Shown here: piece after piece, positions 1 to 11,176 of the stretch
Layout: the number at the start of each line of letters is the position of its first letter
How positions within the stretch are numbered: position 1 is the first letter of the stretch
Assembly (NCBI RefSeq): GCF_027580225.2
Contig: NC_073340.2
Location: 32,686,501 to 32,750,500, forward strand
From: Misgurnus anguillicaudatus
Taxonomy: Eukaryota; Chordata; Actinopteri; Cypriniformes; Cobitidae
Length of the DNA: 64,000 bases
Direction: 5' to 3'
Program-made: the position numbers and the translations under genes
The notes under the pieces: generated by a model
What the model was told of the DNA's origin: nothing
Databases searched by the model: none
Seen by the model: only the letters and a program-made list of their open reading frames with translations

Positions 1-274
1 TTCCGTTAAGGAGGGTCCTCTGTTGAAGTTTAAAACTATTGGATCTGCCCAGAGTCACTCTGAATCTGCCATAACCAATCGCTAATGTTTGGTCGTGACG
101 TATGTCACTCAGTCTGGCGCACGACCTCAACGTCATCGTTCTTAGCCACCATCTGTTCGCTGATTGGACCAGCTGATTTTTGCCGGAGAAAACGGAACTC
201 TACACAGCAGTCCCAGACGTACTGAAGCGAATTGAAAATTAAGCGGAAGCATGTAGGAGGGCCGAGCCAGGCTA
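1..274. mobile_element. end of an AGCCTGG-terminus DNA element (partial)
   Basis: The sequence runs in from the window edge and stops near GCCGAGCCAGGCTAAG. Read in reverse this starts TAGCCTGGCTCGGCCC, like the terminus of the element at 49127. It is GC-richer than what follows. Family assignment is tentative. Confidence 0.35.
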
Positions 275-1302
275 AGTTGCACTGACATCATGCCAAAATA
301 TTATATTGTTATATAATCATGCATGTAAGCTGCTTGATAAAATGGCAAAAGTCATTTTTTGCAAATTCTATACATAATCTGACCACTTTAAAGATGTTAA
401 AATATAAAAAAAATGTCCTAAGTAGTGCAGCATTTGGTTGGGTGAAGATTGTAATTAGATGTATTAAGCTGCCATTTTTATTTTGTTTCCAACAGCTGTT
501 GTGTAAATAAGCGATCATCTCAGCCGGACCCCCGGCTGCTGTCTTGACAGACTGGGAAGTGAAGGTCTGGAGGCTGACAGACAGGTGAGTGACGGATGCA
601 CAGGACAATATAGAGTTTACTTTGCTATCCCACACTTTCTGAGTGACAGGAAAATGGTCTACTCTAAGCCAAAGAAAAGCCCTACCATAAAAAAAGTTCA
701 CAGTTTTCCACGTTTGCTTCGTTTAAAAGGCAACCATCCAGTTTTACTGTGGATTTAATTTATTTTATTCAAACTGTCTTTCTGTGTAATGGGAATACAG
801 ATCGAATCGGTCTCTTTTACGGTCGACCTTAGGGACTTTCATTTGTAAATATCACTGACCTTTTGTCTCCAATAACCTTTCCCTCTGTGGTAGGTTTAAG
901 CTGCAAAAGTCAATGATACAAACATGAAAAACCTTTCATTTGCCGAAAAGGTTACTGGCGGTTACCGGGGACGTGTTTTTCTTTGAAGAGAAACATCTGA
1001 GAATGAGCAGCGACTGAAATCTGCGGCTGATTTCATAAAACATGACAATTCGGCCTGTAATCGTATTTATCTGTCAAAAAAACGAATGCATCTTCATTTG
1101 CTACTGGGAAACGTACAGTGCAGGTGTAAATATGAGAACTATGCATCTGCATTTGTGTCGTACTCTCACCATATGGTATCTAACCTTAGACAAATATAAA
1201 TGTATCTTTGTGCATGTTGGGTTTTAATCACAATATAAGATGCAGTGGAGTTGATACACCAGGTTTTAGCTAATATACATTACACAGACTATTAAAGTTT
1301 TT
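275..1302. other. AT-rich intergenic DNA
   Basis: No gene or clear repeat boundary was seen. Short open frames on both strands lack coding character. Confidence 0.5.
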
Positions 1303-1306
1303 TTAA

Positions 1307-1753
1307 CTCTTTCGCTGCCAGCGTTTTTTTAAAAGTTGCCAGCCAGAGCCAGCATTTTTTATAATTTTCACAAAAGTTGAATGCCTTCCAGAAAATGTTC
1401 TTCTTTAAATGTATAAACATAGAATATTTGAAATGAAAGAACAGCTTTCAAAAAAAAAAAAAAGTTTCATCCTACCTTTATTAGTTCTCTTTTGATCACC
1501 TCTCAAATATTGGTAGGTTTCTTCAAAAACACAAAATTTTGATCAAAAAGCTGAGATAATTACATTTTTGTGAAGGTTTTTTGTTTGAAATCAGATTCAG
1601 AGCGATCCTCAAAACATACACGGACATACAGCTGCTTGCCCTATAGGGCGATACTTCGGGTTTTATAAGTTGCAAAAAACCAGGTGGATAAGAGCGGTAT
1701 TGCGGAAAGCTGGAAATACTCATTATTGGCAGAGAATCGTTATCTTAGGCGAG
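1307..1753 (-). mobile_element. TTAA-target MITE, copy 1 (reverse orientation)
   Basis: Flanked by TTAA on both sides (1303-1306 and 1754-1757). It reads as the reverse complement of the copy at 10722: left end CTCTTTCGCTGCCAGCG, then AATGCCTTCCAGAAAATGTTC, and a diverged right end ATTGGCAGAGAATCG. There is no ORF of its own. Confidence 0.75.
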
Positions 1754-2034
1754 TTAATACCATGCACAGTATGTGTCCTGGCAATGCAAGTTACATGGTA
1801 TCGTATGTCCTGAGAGTCATTACACCTGTCATCGGTTAAATATTTTAACCATTCTGTTTATTTATGTCAGATTCACTATTGTCCCCTTGGCTGGATTTAG
1901 TTAAGATAACTGATTGATCCTGTGTTTAGCCTCAAAACAGTGCAGCAATGATCTTAACAAACATTATATAATATAAATATATAAATATCGGGGTCCAAAA
2001 TTTAAAAGCCACATTAAAAATGTGGCAGTCAACA

Positions 2035-2255
2035 TCACATTCAGACCTAAAATTAAGTTTTAGGATTTTGAAAAAATAAGTTGTTTTGTGTGTTGTTTTA
2101 CCATCTTAAACATTGTAAAAAGTAAAATCAACTTTAAAAAAATACTTCAATTGGTATCACCTAAAAACTAAGTTGTTTCAACTTGTATGTAAAATTTAAG
2201 TTGAAATAACAATTTTTTTTAGATGTTGATCCCACTTTTCACTTTTTTACAGTGA
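2035..2255. repeat. AAGTT-rich repeat segment
   Basis: Repeated AAGTTGTTT / AAATTTAAGTTGAAA words of mixed orientation, ending CACTTTTTTACAGTG. Similar words recur at about 3700-3830 (TTTCAACTTG, AAGTTATGTCAACTT), so these may be two ends of one old MITE of about 1.8 kb. Confidence 0.4.
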
Positions 2256-2499
2256 AGGCAATCCTTGAAACTTACTTTTTCCTCCAGATACTCAGAATTT
2301 CATTGTATCAATCTGTTTTTATCTTAATGCTGCTAGCTGTGCTATTTCGGCTTAAATTCTTGAATTTGTGGGTTTTATTTATGTCACTATTTGTGTGTGG
2401 AGGAAAGCTATGCATTTGTAAAATCATCAGCTCAAACGTAAAGGAGACAACGAATCTCTGCAACGGACCAGGATTGGCTTGTTTGTTGTTAACCCACAA

Positions 2500-2781
2500 T
2501 ATAACACCCGGCTCACGTCACGACGGAAGCCCAGTGGCTCAAACGTGGAGAAATTCCTGTATTTGGTTCGGCCCGAGGTCCAGCAGTGTTCACACCACAG
2601 GTGGGTCGCCCCAGAGTTCGGCGACAGCCGCTCCGAGACCACCTGTTTAGAGCGGTCTCGGAGCGGCCGTTTAGTGCACACCCGAGTGCGGCTGTTGTGT
2701 TCACACTGACCCAAATGAACCGTACTCGGAGCGACACGTCATTTGGGCCGACCTAAACAGTTTATATGTGAAAACACCCTA
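2500..2781. repeat. GC-rich repeat arm, probable MITE fragment
   Basis: A GC-rich island with GGTCTCGGAGCGG/CCGCTCCGAGACC inverted words (about 2627-2665) and a terminus-like TGTGAAAACACCCTAAAA at its right edge. Several overlapping open frames on both strands reflect low stop density. No protein homology recognised. Confidence 0.35.
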
Positions 2782-5080
2782 AAAAGCACAACCAGTTTTA
2801 TTAATAATGTTACACTGACTGAAAAGTGTTACCAGAATTTGTTTTAATTAAGGTGAAAATAAAAGTTGTGTGTTTAATGTATTTTTCTTGATGTTTAAAT
2901 GGATTTTAAAACATATGGTATCGAAAAAAGTATCGTTAGGAACAGGTATCGAAACTGGCACCGGATCGAAAGATTTTAAACAATACCCAGCCCTAAATCA
3001 ATATATGAAGAGTTTGGTTCCAAAACGTGACAAACGCCTTTTCTTTTTTTTTTAAATGTTACTGCCAAAAATCTGTATTGTATTAGGTCACTATTAAAAA
3101 GTATTTTTTTTACGTAAAATCCGAAATCCGCCATGTTACTCTGTCATCTATTCTCCCTTTTTTTTTCAAAACGCGATAAACGTCACTCCTCCTTCTCTGC
3201 AATAAATCTGCCTAACCAATCACAGCGCAGCATTCCACCCATGGTAAACAATAATGGCAGCACCTTGAATACCCAGAATCCTAGTTTTCTTCATCTACTT
3301 TGTACTTCGTGATCTACAAACAAACAAAAACAAAATTGTACTTTTAATGGCATTGATAAACCTGTGGTGTTTTTTTGTGACGGGGAAGAAACGTAAGACA
3401 TCAAAATCAAATAATTTACGTGAGAGGCACTCGGGCGAAGGAAAAATGACGGCTTTAGCTTGTTTTGCATTTTGATTGCATTTTGTGGAAAAATAAAAAG
3501 TTTTTATAATAAATCTTTAAAAATCAAATTCTGGATTTGAATTTTTTTATGTTTTTATAACCTAAAGATGCTATGTGAAAGTTTGTAACAGAAAATAGTG
3601 GTTTTCGTTTTGTCACTTTCTTGGTATAGAAATTACATTTTTACAGAAATTTGTCAAAATGGATTTATTGCGTTTTGGAAACAAACTCTTCATATATATT
3701 TATGTTGTTTTAACTTAACAAATCAAGTTAAACAATTTCAACTTGTTTTTATAAGTTATGTCAACTTATCATATGTCAAAACTTAAAATAGTATGTTGAA
3801 TTGACTTGCAACATGAAATTAAAACAAATTGGTTTTGCATTATTTTTGTGTTTTATCTTTCTCATTTGTAGTATTATTTCAATCAGTCTGTTTTCTTTTT
3901 TGATATAATGTTTGTGGTGTTACAAAGCACCACCATCTGCTACGGTATAAATACTGCTCTATAATAAAACTTTGACTGCTTTTGACTACTTACTGCAAAT
4001 GAGCTATCCATCAGTTTATCCGTACATTGTTTATGCGATCAGTCTTCTTAAGAATGCATGTGTGCTATCAACGTATTTTCTTGAACCACCCACCATACCC
4101 GACCACCCCACAAGACTTTCCTTGACTACACAATTAAACATATTTTTCATTGTCCTCAAGTGGCCCTGCTCCGGCATGTTGATGATGTTGACCTAAACAC
4201 ATCCCTGCAGTGTTGACGCTTAAACGTAGCATCTGGCTAACAGAGACATTTGGCAGTAATTCCAGTGGTACTGGCATGCGGTAATGAAGATCCATGGGTT
4301 TGGTTAAAGGTTTATCTGTGCTCGTATGCCACAGCAGATGCTAATGCAGAGATAAACGTCAGCGGCAGAGACCTTTGATTTCCACACACGGACGCCTCGT
4401 CATCTGCGCTAATGCTTAAAGTTTACCAACTAGCAGCGTTATTACGGATATCTATTAGCATGCAGTCTATAAAGGCACCGTGAGGGGTGAGCAAGCAGTG
4501 GTGCATTTCTCTTCATTAGATTCGACACCACGGCTATGTGCGAAAATTTGGCATCATATTCATTTGAGTGATCGTTCTTCCTCTGCTTCACATTAAAGTC
4601 TCCTCCATTTACTTTCTATTCTGGGTGTGCACACGCTCATTCTTATAGGAATAAAGCACTGATTGAAATCCAAATTGAGCTCTAACTTTCTATAATGACT
4701 CACAGGTGAATAGTTGAGGCTCTTCTCACCTTATTTCCCAACTCTTTCTTTAAGCCTATTTTCATGTCGCGCTCTGCAGAAATTTGATGCTATCTCATCT
4801 GTGCTTCTGGTGCATAAAGAACTTGCGCTAGAATAAATCTTTTACTGAATTATGAATATGGAAAAATTCCTCAATCCTTTCAACATTTCCAATTATGGTG
4901 GAGTGCTAGTTGTATTGTCAATGAATACGTGCCAACTCCCTCTTTATTTTTCACTTGCTTTTATCTATTTCTGTTCCGAAGCCTAATTGTTTTCTGCTGT
5001 CTACATAGGCAGCTGTTTTCTTAGGGGGCATCTGAACTGAATTTGTGTAACGGGGTAAAATAAAGGCTAAAAAGTGCACT
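2782..5080. other. mostly unique non-coding DNA, with a conserved-looking block near 4.2-4.7 kb
   Basis: No supported gene. About 3700-3830 belongs to the AAGTT-rich repeat. Between about 4200 and 4720 base composition is balanced and no repeat landmarks are seen. It includes AT-rich core motifs such as GCTAATGC and ATTAGCATGCAG, which could mark a regulatory element, but this is only an impression. Confidence 0.35.
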
Positions 5081-5285
5081 TACACTGTTAGAAAATAATA
5101 TTATACCTTAAGGACCTACTGTGTACCTTAAGGAAAAATCTTGTAGGGTACACAAAATTAACTATAACGTTAAAGGTACACAATACACTCTCAGAAATCA
5201 AAGTACAAAAGCTGTCATTTGGATTGTACCCTTTTGTAAAGGACCATTTAGGTACAGATACACTGTCAGAAAAAAGGTACAAAAC

Positions 5286-5490
5286 GTCTCGGGTTACGAA
5301 TGTAACCATTGTTCCCCGAGAAGGGAACGAGACGCTGCGTCGCCGAAGCTACGCTATGGGAACGCCCTCTGCGTGATTGTGTCTGAAGCATGTATGTCAA
5401 ATCAATCCAATGGTCAAGTGACACGTCATAGGCGGGTGACGTGGGAACCAGGAAGCTATAAAAAGAGCACCCGGCAAGCCGACTTCAGCT
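5286..5490 (+). repeat. DIRS left inverted terminal repeat
   Basis: Begins GTCTCGGGTTACGAATG after AAC and contains a TATAAAAAG box at about 5457-5465. From about 5335 to 5490 it matches the reverse complement of the right end with about three differences. The outermost part differs from the right end, as in DIRS elements where the internal complementary region supplies the information missing from each tip. Confidence 0.88.
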
Positions 5491-5539
5491 AAATTGTGCC
5501 GAAGCAAGGCGAGACAGTGATGCAGGGAGTATGGCAGGG

Positions 5540-5655
5540 AGACGCAGCGTCTCGTTCCCTTCTCGGGGAACCATGGTTACATTTGTAACCCGAGACGTTC
5601 CCCTTCGAGGGAACTCGAGCTGCGTCGCCGAAGCTACGCTTTGGGAACGATGTAC
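5540..5655 (-). repeat. DIRS internal complementary region (terminal junction copy)
   Basis: The first half (to about 5596) is the reverse complement of the left tip, with about 2 mismatches over 57 bases. The second half repeats the reverse complement of the right tip. The junction reads CGAGAC-GTT-CCCCTTCG, with the GTT (AAC) shared by both ends, as expected for the template of a circular junction. It lies just downstream of the recombinase stop codon. Confidence 0.88.
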
Positions 5656-5706
5656 CAAAACACCATACTACCAAGTGCCTGTCTGTGTGTAAAAAACGCG
5701 CACAGT

Positions 5707-6740
5707 TTAAGACAAAAGCACCTGGGCTCCAGGCGTAGCACCAACATCTAACTCGTAGAACCAAACAAATGTGAGCGGAGAGGACCAGCCTGCTGCATCA
5801 CAGACATCCTGCATTGAAGCCCCTAGCCACAAGGCCTTGGAGGCTGCCATACCTCGAGTAGAATGAGCCCTGACGGCGATAGGTGAAGGCCGTCCAGTGG
5901 TCTCATAAGCCAGAGAGATAGCCTCAACTATCCACTTACTGAGTGTCTGCTTGGTCGCCGGCAGGCCTTTCTTGGGCGACCCAAAGCACACAAAGAGTTG
6001 TTCAGACCGCCTCCACAAAGAAGATCTGTGAACATAGGCATCCAGTGCTCGCACTGGACACACCAAGTTAAGCTTTTCCTGATTCCTATACCGAAATGGG
6101 GGAGGACAGAGGCCCTGAAGTACGACAGGTCGTGGCACATTAGTCGGTACCTTAGGCACATAGCCGGGCCTTGGGTACAAGAAAGCCTTAACCATCCCCG
6201 GTGCGAATTCAAGGCACGTAGGGGAAACCGACAGGGCCTGAAGGTCACCCACTCTCCTCAGAGAACTGACTGCCAACAGAAGTACTGTCTTAAGTGCCAC
6301 AAACTTGACTGGAACGGTCTCAATGGGCTCAAACGGAGCCATGGACAGACCTTCCAGCACAATGGCCAGGTCCCAAGCTGGGACCCTGGGTCGGACTACA
6401 GGCCTCAGCCTCCGAGTGCCACGAAGGAAGCGAGCCACCAGCGGGTCTCTCCCAAGGGATTGCCCGACCAAAGGAACATGGTAAGCCGAGATGGCCGCCA
6501 CATACACCTTCAGCGTAGAAGGAGATAACCCTGCGGTGAACTTTTCCTGCAGAAACTCCAAGACTGTACCAATTGGGCAGTTCACAGGGTCATGCAGGTG
6601 TTTGCTGCACCAGGAAGTAAAAACTCTCCATTTAAAGGCATAAAGCTTCCTCGTGGAGGGAGCTCTGGAGTGAAGAATGGTCTCAGCAGCCTCAGCTGAG
6701 AGACCAGATTCTATGAGTCTGGCCCCCTCAGTGGCCAGAC
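5707..6740 (-). CDS. DIRS tyrosine recombinase
   Basis: This C-terminal part of a long open frame is a tyrosine recombinase of the DIRS type. It starts around LSAEAAETILHSRAPSTRKLY, an N-terminal core-binding helix region. All catalytic positions can be seen: first Arg in SSLRRVGDLQ, HxxR in RAHSTRGM, Trp in AGWSS, and the nucleophile Tyr in FVWFYELD, 15 residues before the stop. The enzyme would integrate the circular DNA intermediate. The RT stop at 6711 overlaps the start of this domain in another frame, which is normal DIRS organisation. The frame is also open upstream to 8793 across the RT region, but that upstream reading is mostly the out-of-frame shadow of RT. Confidence 0.9.
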
Positions 6741-8660
6741 CCACAGTTTCCATAACTCTGGATGGGGGTGAAGAATCGAGCCACCCGCCAGAGAGAGGAG
6801 ATCCCTCCTGACGGGTATTTCCCAAGGTAAGCCGTCGAGGAGGGACACCAGGTCCGAGAACCATATTCGGTTCGGCCATAGTGGGGCTACCAACAACAAG
6901 CGGACGTTGTTGCGACGAACCCTCTCCAGAACTCCCGGGAGCAAAGCGATCGGGGGAAAAGCATACAGCCGTAGCCTCGGCCACGGCTGAACCATGGCAT
7001 CCAGTCCCAGCGGTGCTGGATGTGTGAGAGAAAACCATAGTGGATCCACTTCCGCCTGGTAAAATCTCGTCCAGATGGACTCCACCACCTGAGGGTGGAG
7101 CCTCCACTCCTCGGGCCTCAGCCCCTGTCTCGACAGGACGTCTGCTCCCTGATTCAGACACCCGGGAATGTACACTGCTCTGAGGGACAGCAACTTCCCC
7201 TGTGTCCACAGAAGGATATGCCGCGCCAATTTGTACAAAGGGCGTGAACGCAAACCCCCCTGGTGGTTGATGTACGCGACTACCGACGTGTTGTCTGTCC
7301 GGACTAACACGTGATGGCCCCGCAGGTGAGGGATGAAACATCTCAGGGCGTAGAACACCGCCATCATCTCTAGGCAATTTATGTGCCAGCTGAGCTGTCT
7401 GGCCCCCCATAATCCATGAGCCAGATGGCTCCCCATAGTTGCTCCCCAGCCTGTGAGGGAAGCATCCGTTGTCATCGTAACTCGACGGTACTGAGCCCCC
7501 AACATCAGTCCTTGGGAGAGAAACCATGGTCTCTTCCAAAGATCTAAGGCACGAAGACATCTGCGCGTGACCTTGATCAGACGGAACGGGTTGCCCCTCG
7601 GGGAAAACCCTTTGGTTTTGAGCCACCACTGTAGCGGTCTCATGTGAAGCAGCCCAAGGGGTATCACATTGGACGCTGCTGCCATGAGCCCCAACAACCT
7701 CTGAAATTGTTTTACAGTGTGTGACTGGCCTAACTTCACTCTGCCTACAGCCAAAAGAATGGATTTCACACGAGCAGGGGACAGATGTGCCTGCATTGTT
7801 GTTGAATCCCATATAACGCCAAGAAAAGCTGTCCTCTGTACTGGAGAGAGCATGCTTTTCTTTGCATTTAGCCTTAACCCCAGTCCTCTCATGTGGGTCA
7901 GCACAGCATCTCGATGCTGCGCTGCCATACTCTCTGATTGGGCTAAAATTAACCAATCGTCTATGTAGTTTAAGACACGGATGCCCTGGAGTCGTAACGG
8001 AGCCAGCGCTGCATCCATGCACTTTGTAAACGTACGGGGTGACAGAGATAGACCGAAAGGGAGAACCCGATATTGGTAAGCCACGCCCCCGAAGGCGAAC
8101 CTCAGGAATCTCCTGTGTTGCGGGAGGATAGATATGTGAAAATACGCGTCTTTTAGATCTATCGTCACAAACCATTTCTCGGATCTGATTTGTGTGACGA
8201 TCTGCTTTATAGTTAACATCTTGAACTTTAGTTTTGCAACAGACCGGTTCAGATGACGTAGATCTAAAATCGGACGTAACCCCCCGTCTTTCTTTGGAAC
8301 TATGAAATAGCGGCTGTAAAACCCTGACTCCCTGTCGTGAGGAGGAACATATTCTATTGCAATATGCTTCCTTGCACAAAAGAGTTTCTACTTCTTGTTC
8401 CATTATTAGAGCCTGCCCAGCACCCACTATGGTAAATAACACGCCGTTGAATTGGGGTGGCTGGTTGCAAAACTGAATTTTGTAGCCCTTTTCTATTATT
8501 TGCAGAACCCACTGAGACACGTTTGGCAGGAGTTTCCACGCTGCCAAATTTTCTATAAGGGGGACCAGCCTCTCGAGACTGGCTTTTTGTGTACTGCTTA
8601 AACTTTTCCCGGTGCCCTGAACCAAACTGGCAGGGTTCAACCTGGGTGATATTAATGCCT
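6711..8660 (-). pseudogene. DIRS reverse transcriptase / RNase H ORF, one frameshift
   Basis: RT homology begins near 8580 with SLERLVPLIENLAAWKLLPN, in the frame that also holds the recombinase, and runs to CKEAY at about 8366. One extra base there moves the reading into a second frame. That frame continues IAIEYVPPHDRESGFYSRYF, IVPKKDGGLRPILDLR, the palm (VTIDLKDAYFHISI), and the catalytic YIDD box in VLNYIDDWLILA. The RNase H-like part follows (TTDASLTGWGA, CLEMMAVFYAL, VRTDNTSVVAYIN, GADVLSRQ), with a C-terminal region ending LWVWPLRGPDS at 6711. Catalytic aspartates are visible. Compared with the family as I remember it, a few residues appear to be missing near 7000-7050 (EVDPLWFSL). Apart from the frameshift the coding is open. 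Confidence 0.87.
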
Positions 8661-8861
8661 CCCTCCTCGATGGGAGGTGTTGCGTGCCCCGCGCACGAGG
8701 CACACAAGAATATGAAGCCGCTGTGCCCCGAAACACACACTGCGGCGGGGTTAACACACTGGCATCCCGAGGGCATCGAGGAGAGACGGGCACCGTGTTG
8801 TGAGGTGACTGCCGGCTCTCCCCGATTGGGGGCTGCCCTCGGAAATATGATACTACGTCCC

Positions 8862-10327
8862 TCAGGACTTCTTTTTAGCCGACGCCTTCCTCGCCATAAT
8901 AACAGCCCTCAGGTCTGTTTTCTGCTTGGATGATGTCTGAGTACGACCGCCCGAACCCCAGTTCTTTTGAGGGGGACCACGAGTGGCAACACTATGCTTT
9001 TGCGATGCTCTATACGATGTCGATGGCTGCTCCCGCCCAGCAGCCCTAGAATCAAGAGCACGGCGGGGGAGATAGCGTTCGAACGCCGCCGACTGCTTAC
9101 GAGCCTCCGCAAATCTCTCGACGACAGTATTAACGGCATCGCCGAAGAGACCGGAGGGCGCAACGGGCGCGTCTAAGAGAAATGCCCTATCTGAGGTTTT
9201 AAGCTCGGACAGATTAAGCCATAAATGGCGTTCCGTGGCTACGAGAGCTCCCATTGATCTACCCACGGCTTTCGCAGTCTCTTTAATCGCCCTGAGTGAC
9301 ACATCAGTGACTCGACGAAGCTCTTTAAATATATCAGACGTACCCCCCGCTCGGTATCTAAATCTTTAAGCAGTTCTGCTTGGTACGCCTGTAAGACAGC
9401 TAAGGTATGCAGTGAAGCCCCAGCCTGCCCTGCAGACTTATAAGCTTTACCCACTAAAGATGAAGTTAACCTAACCGGTTTCGTGGGAAGCGAAGGCGAC
9501 TTCAATGATGATGCCGCAGCGGGGGAGAGATAGCTCGCAAGCGTCTGCTCCACCCGGGGCATCATTAAATATCTGTGTTCACCCATCCCCACAATGTTGG
9601 AATACATGGTGGCGTGAGGGGTATGAACACGGGCTGAATACGGAGCTTTCCATGATCTCGACAGCTCGCTGTGGAGATCAGGAAAGAAAGGCATGTTGCG
9701 CCGGAAAGGTTGTGGTTTCTGTTTTAAAAAGCGCTCTTCTAGCATGCTCTGAGGACGCGCGCTCTGTGTCTCCGCCGGCCAATCTAATTTTAAGCGAGCC
9801 ACGGCATTAGTGACAACCTCCATTAAATCATCGAACGCGGGGGACGAATGAGAAGGCTCCTCAGCGTCCACCACGTCCACAGACATAATATCGACTTCCT
9901 CGGACGACGATAAATGCAAATCTGGGCTCCCGCCCTGGGCGGAAGAAACCGCAGCGCGGGCTTCCGAATCCAGAGACGGGGCACTAGATCCCGCGGGTGA
10001 AGGCTGAGAAAGGGGAAGACCCGTCTCAAGCTCGTCCACGAGATCTAGTTGTGATCCCCACGCTCGCAGCTTCCGCTCTGCCTCGGCAGCAGCGGGGCCA
10101 GAACCGTGGGGAACACGCGGCTCACCACCCTCCTCGAAGAGTGCGAGCCGCGAGCGCAACGTACGGAGCGACATCCTTTCACAATGTGCACAACCACCCC
10201 TCTCAAGAGATGATCGTGCGTGTTGTGCCCCGAGGCACAAAACACAGAGACGATGCGAGTCCTCGCTTGTAATGAAACGAGGACACGGGGAAGCACACTC
10301 CTTAAAACTTTGCTTAGACTTGGACAT
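8862..10327 (-). pseudogene. DIRS gag-like ORF1, one frameshift
   Basis: The ATG at 10327 begins MSKSKQSFKECASPC, downstream of the ITR promoter. The N-terminal third has a Cys/His-rich segment (CVLCLGAQHARSSLERGGCAHCER) and acidic/serine-rich linkers. Next comes the conserved DIRS gag core (for example MPFFPDLHSELSRSWKAPYS and the LMMPRVEQTLASYLSP region), then AYQAELLKDLDTERG. Just after this, near 9340-9350 beside a run of six G (minus strand), the frame shifts; homology resumes as TSDIFKELRRVTDVSLRAIK and runs to a basic C-terminus ARKASAKKKS, stopping at 8862. A lost base is the simplest explanation. No convincing minus-one slippery heptamer sits there, so I treat it as damage. Confidence 0.8.
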
Positions 10328-10369
10328 GATAATGACACACACTCGCTTGCTGAGGCACAAAGAGCTGAA

Positions 10370-10538
10370 GTCGGCTTGCCGGGTGCTCTTTTTATAGCTT
10401 CCTGGTTCCCACGTCACCCGCCTATGACGTGTCACTTGACCATTGGATTGATTTGACATACGTGCTTCAGACGCAATCACGCAGAGGGCGTTCCCATAGC
10501 GTAGCTTTGGCGACGCAGCTCGAGTTCCCTCGAAGGGG
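10370..10538 (-). repeat. DIRS right inverted terminal repeat with probable gag promoter
   Basis: Mirror copy of the left terminal repeat. On the minus strand it carries GCTATAAAAAGAGC (about 10386-10399), a TATA box about 60 bases upstream of the gag start at 10327. This is the likely promoter for the whole element. The outer tip reads, on the minus strand, GTTCCCCTTCGAGGG. Confidence 0.85.
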
Positions 10539-10721
10539 AACTGTATTTTTTTTTGTCGCTGGGGTGGTACCGTTTTGTACCTTTACAGGTATATAAACAA
10601 AATACAATGTTGTACCTTTTGGGGTACATAACTGTTCCTTAAGGATCTATTTTGTACCTTTAAAGGTACAGTTAACTGTTTTGTACCCCTAAAATTTAAC
10701 TGGTACAAAATTGTTCCTTAA

Positions 10722-11176
10722 CTCTTTCACCGCCATTGACGAGATATCTCGTCAATTAAGAGAAAACGCTTCCCCGCCAATGACGAGATTTTCCATATTT
10801 CCGCAATACCGCTATTATCCACTAGGTGGCGCCCTTCCGCAACTTTTTAAACCCGAAAGTATTGCCATATGGCAAGCTGCTGCATGTCCGTGTCTGTTTT
10901 AAAGATCCCTCTGAATGGGATCTCTATGAAAAGTCCGTCACAAAAATTGAATTATCTCATACCCATATTCAAAAGCTGATTACAAAAGAACTAATCAAGG
11001 TAGGATGAAACGGGGTTTTTTTTTAAAGCAGAGGGTCTGTTCTTTCATTTGGTATATTGTATGTTAATATATTTAAAGAAGAACATTTTCTGGAAGGCAT
11101 TAAACTTTGGTGAAAATCATGAAAAACGCTGGCGCTGGCTGGCAACTTTTTTTAAAAACGCTGGCGGTGAAAGAGT
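10722..11176 (+). mobile_element. TTAA-target MITE, copy 2
   Basis: Starts TTAA|CTCTTTCACCGCCATTGACG and ends CTGGCGGTGAAAGAG followed by TTTA, so the right flank has one mutated base. The inner landmarks CTATTATCCACTAGGTGGCGC and ACATTTTCTGGAAGGCATT are shared with the copies at 1307, 24520 and 25317. TTAA targeting is typical of piggyBac and Kolobok elements; the superfamily is not determined here. Confidence 0.75.

Larger units (their letters stand above)
5286..10538 (-). mobile_element. near-complete DIRS-type tyrosine-recombinase retrotransposon
   Basis: This 5.25-kb element is transcribed on the minus strand in the order gag, RT/RNase H, tyrosine recombinase. It has inverted terminal repeats (left 5286..about 5490, right about 10370..10538) and an internal complementary region at about 5540..5655 that joins copies of both termini, the defining DIRS architecture. 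It is flanked on both sides by AAC (5283-5285 and 10539-10541), and the flanking GTACC repeat rejoins cleanly once the element is removed. The two ITRs differ at only a few positions over about 155 compared bases, suggesting a fairly recent insertion. Gag and RT each carry one frameshift, so this copy is probably not autonomous. DIRS elements use a circular intermediate and recombinase rather than an integrase. Confidence 0.93.

Noticed and set aside
2252..2737. Overlapping open frames on both strands
   Set aside because: They arise from a GC-rich repeat arm with few stop codons.
5707..8793. A single 1028-residue protein
   Set aside because: Only the first about 143 and last about 340 codons match known domains. 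The middle is the out-of-frame image of RT/RNase H.
9340..9350. Programmed minus-one frameshift in DIRS gag
   Set aside because: The G-run is not in the X XXY YYZ phase needed, and no obvious downstream structure was evident by eye.
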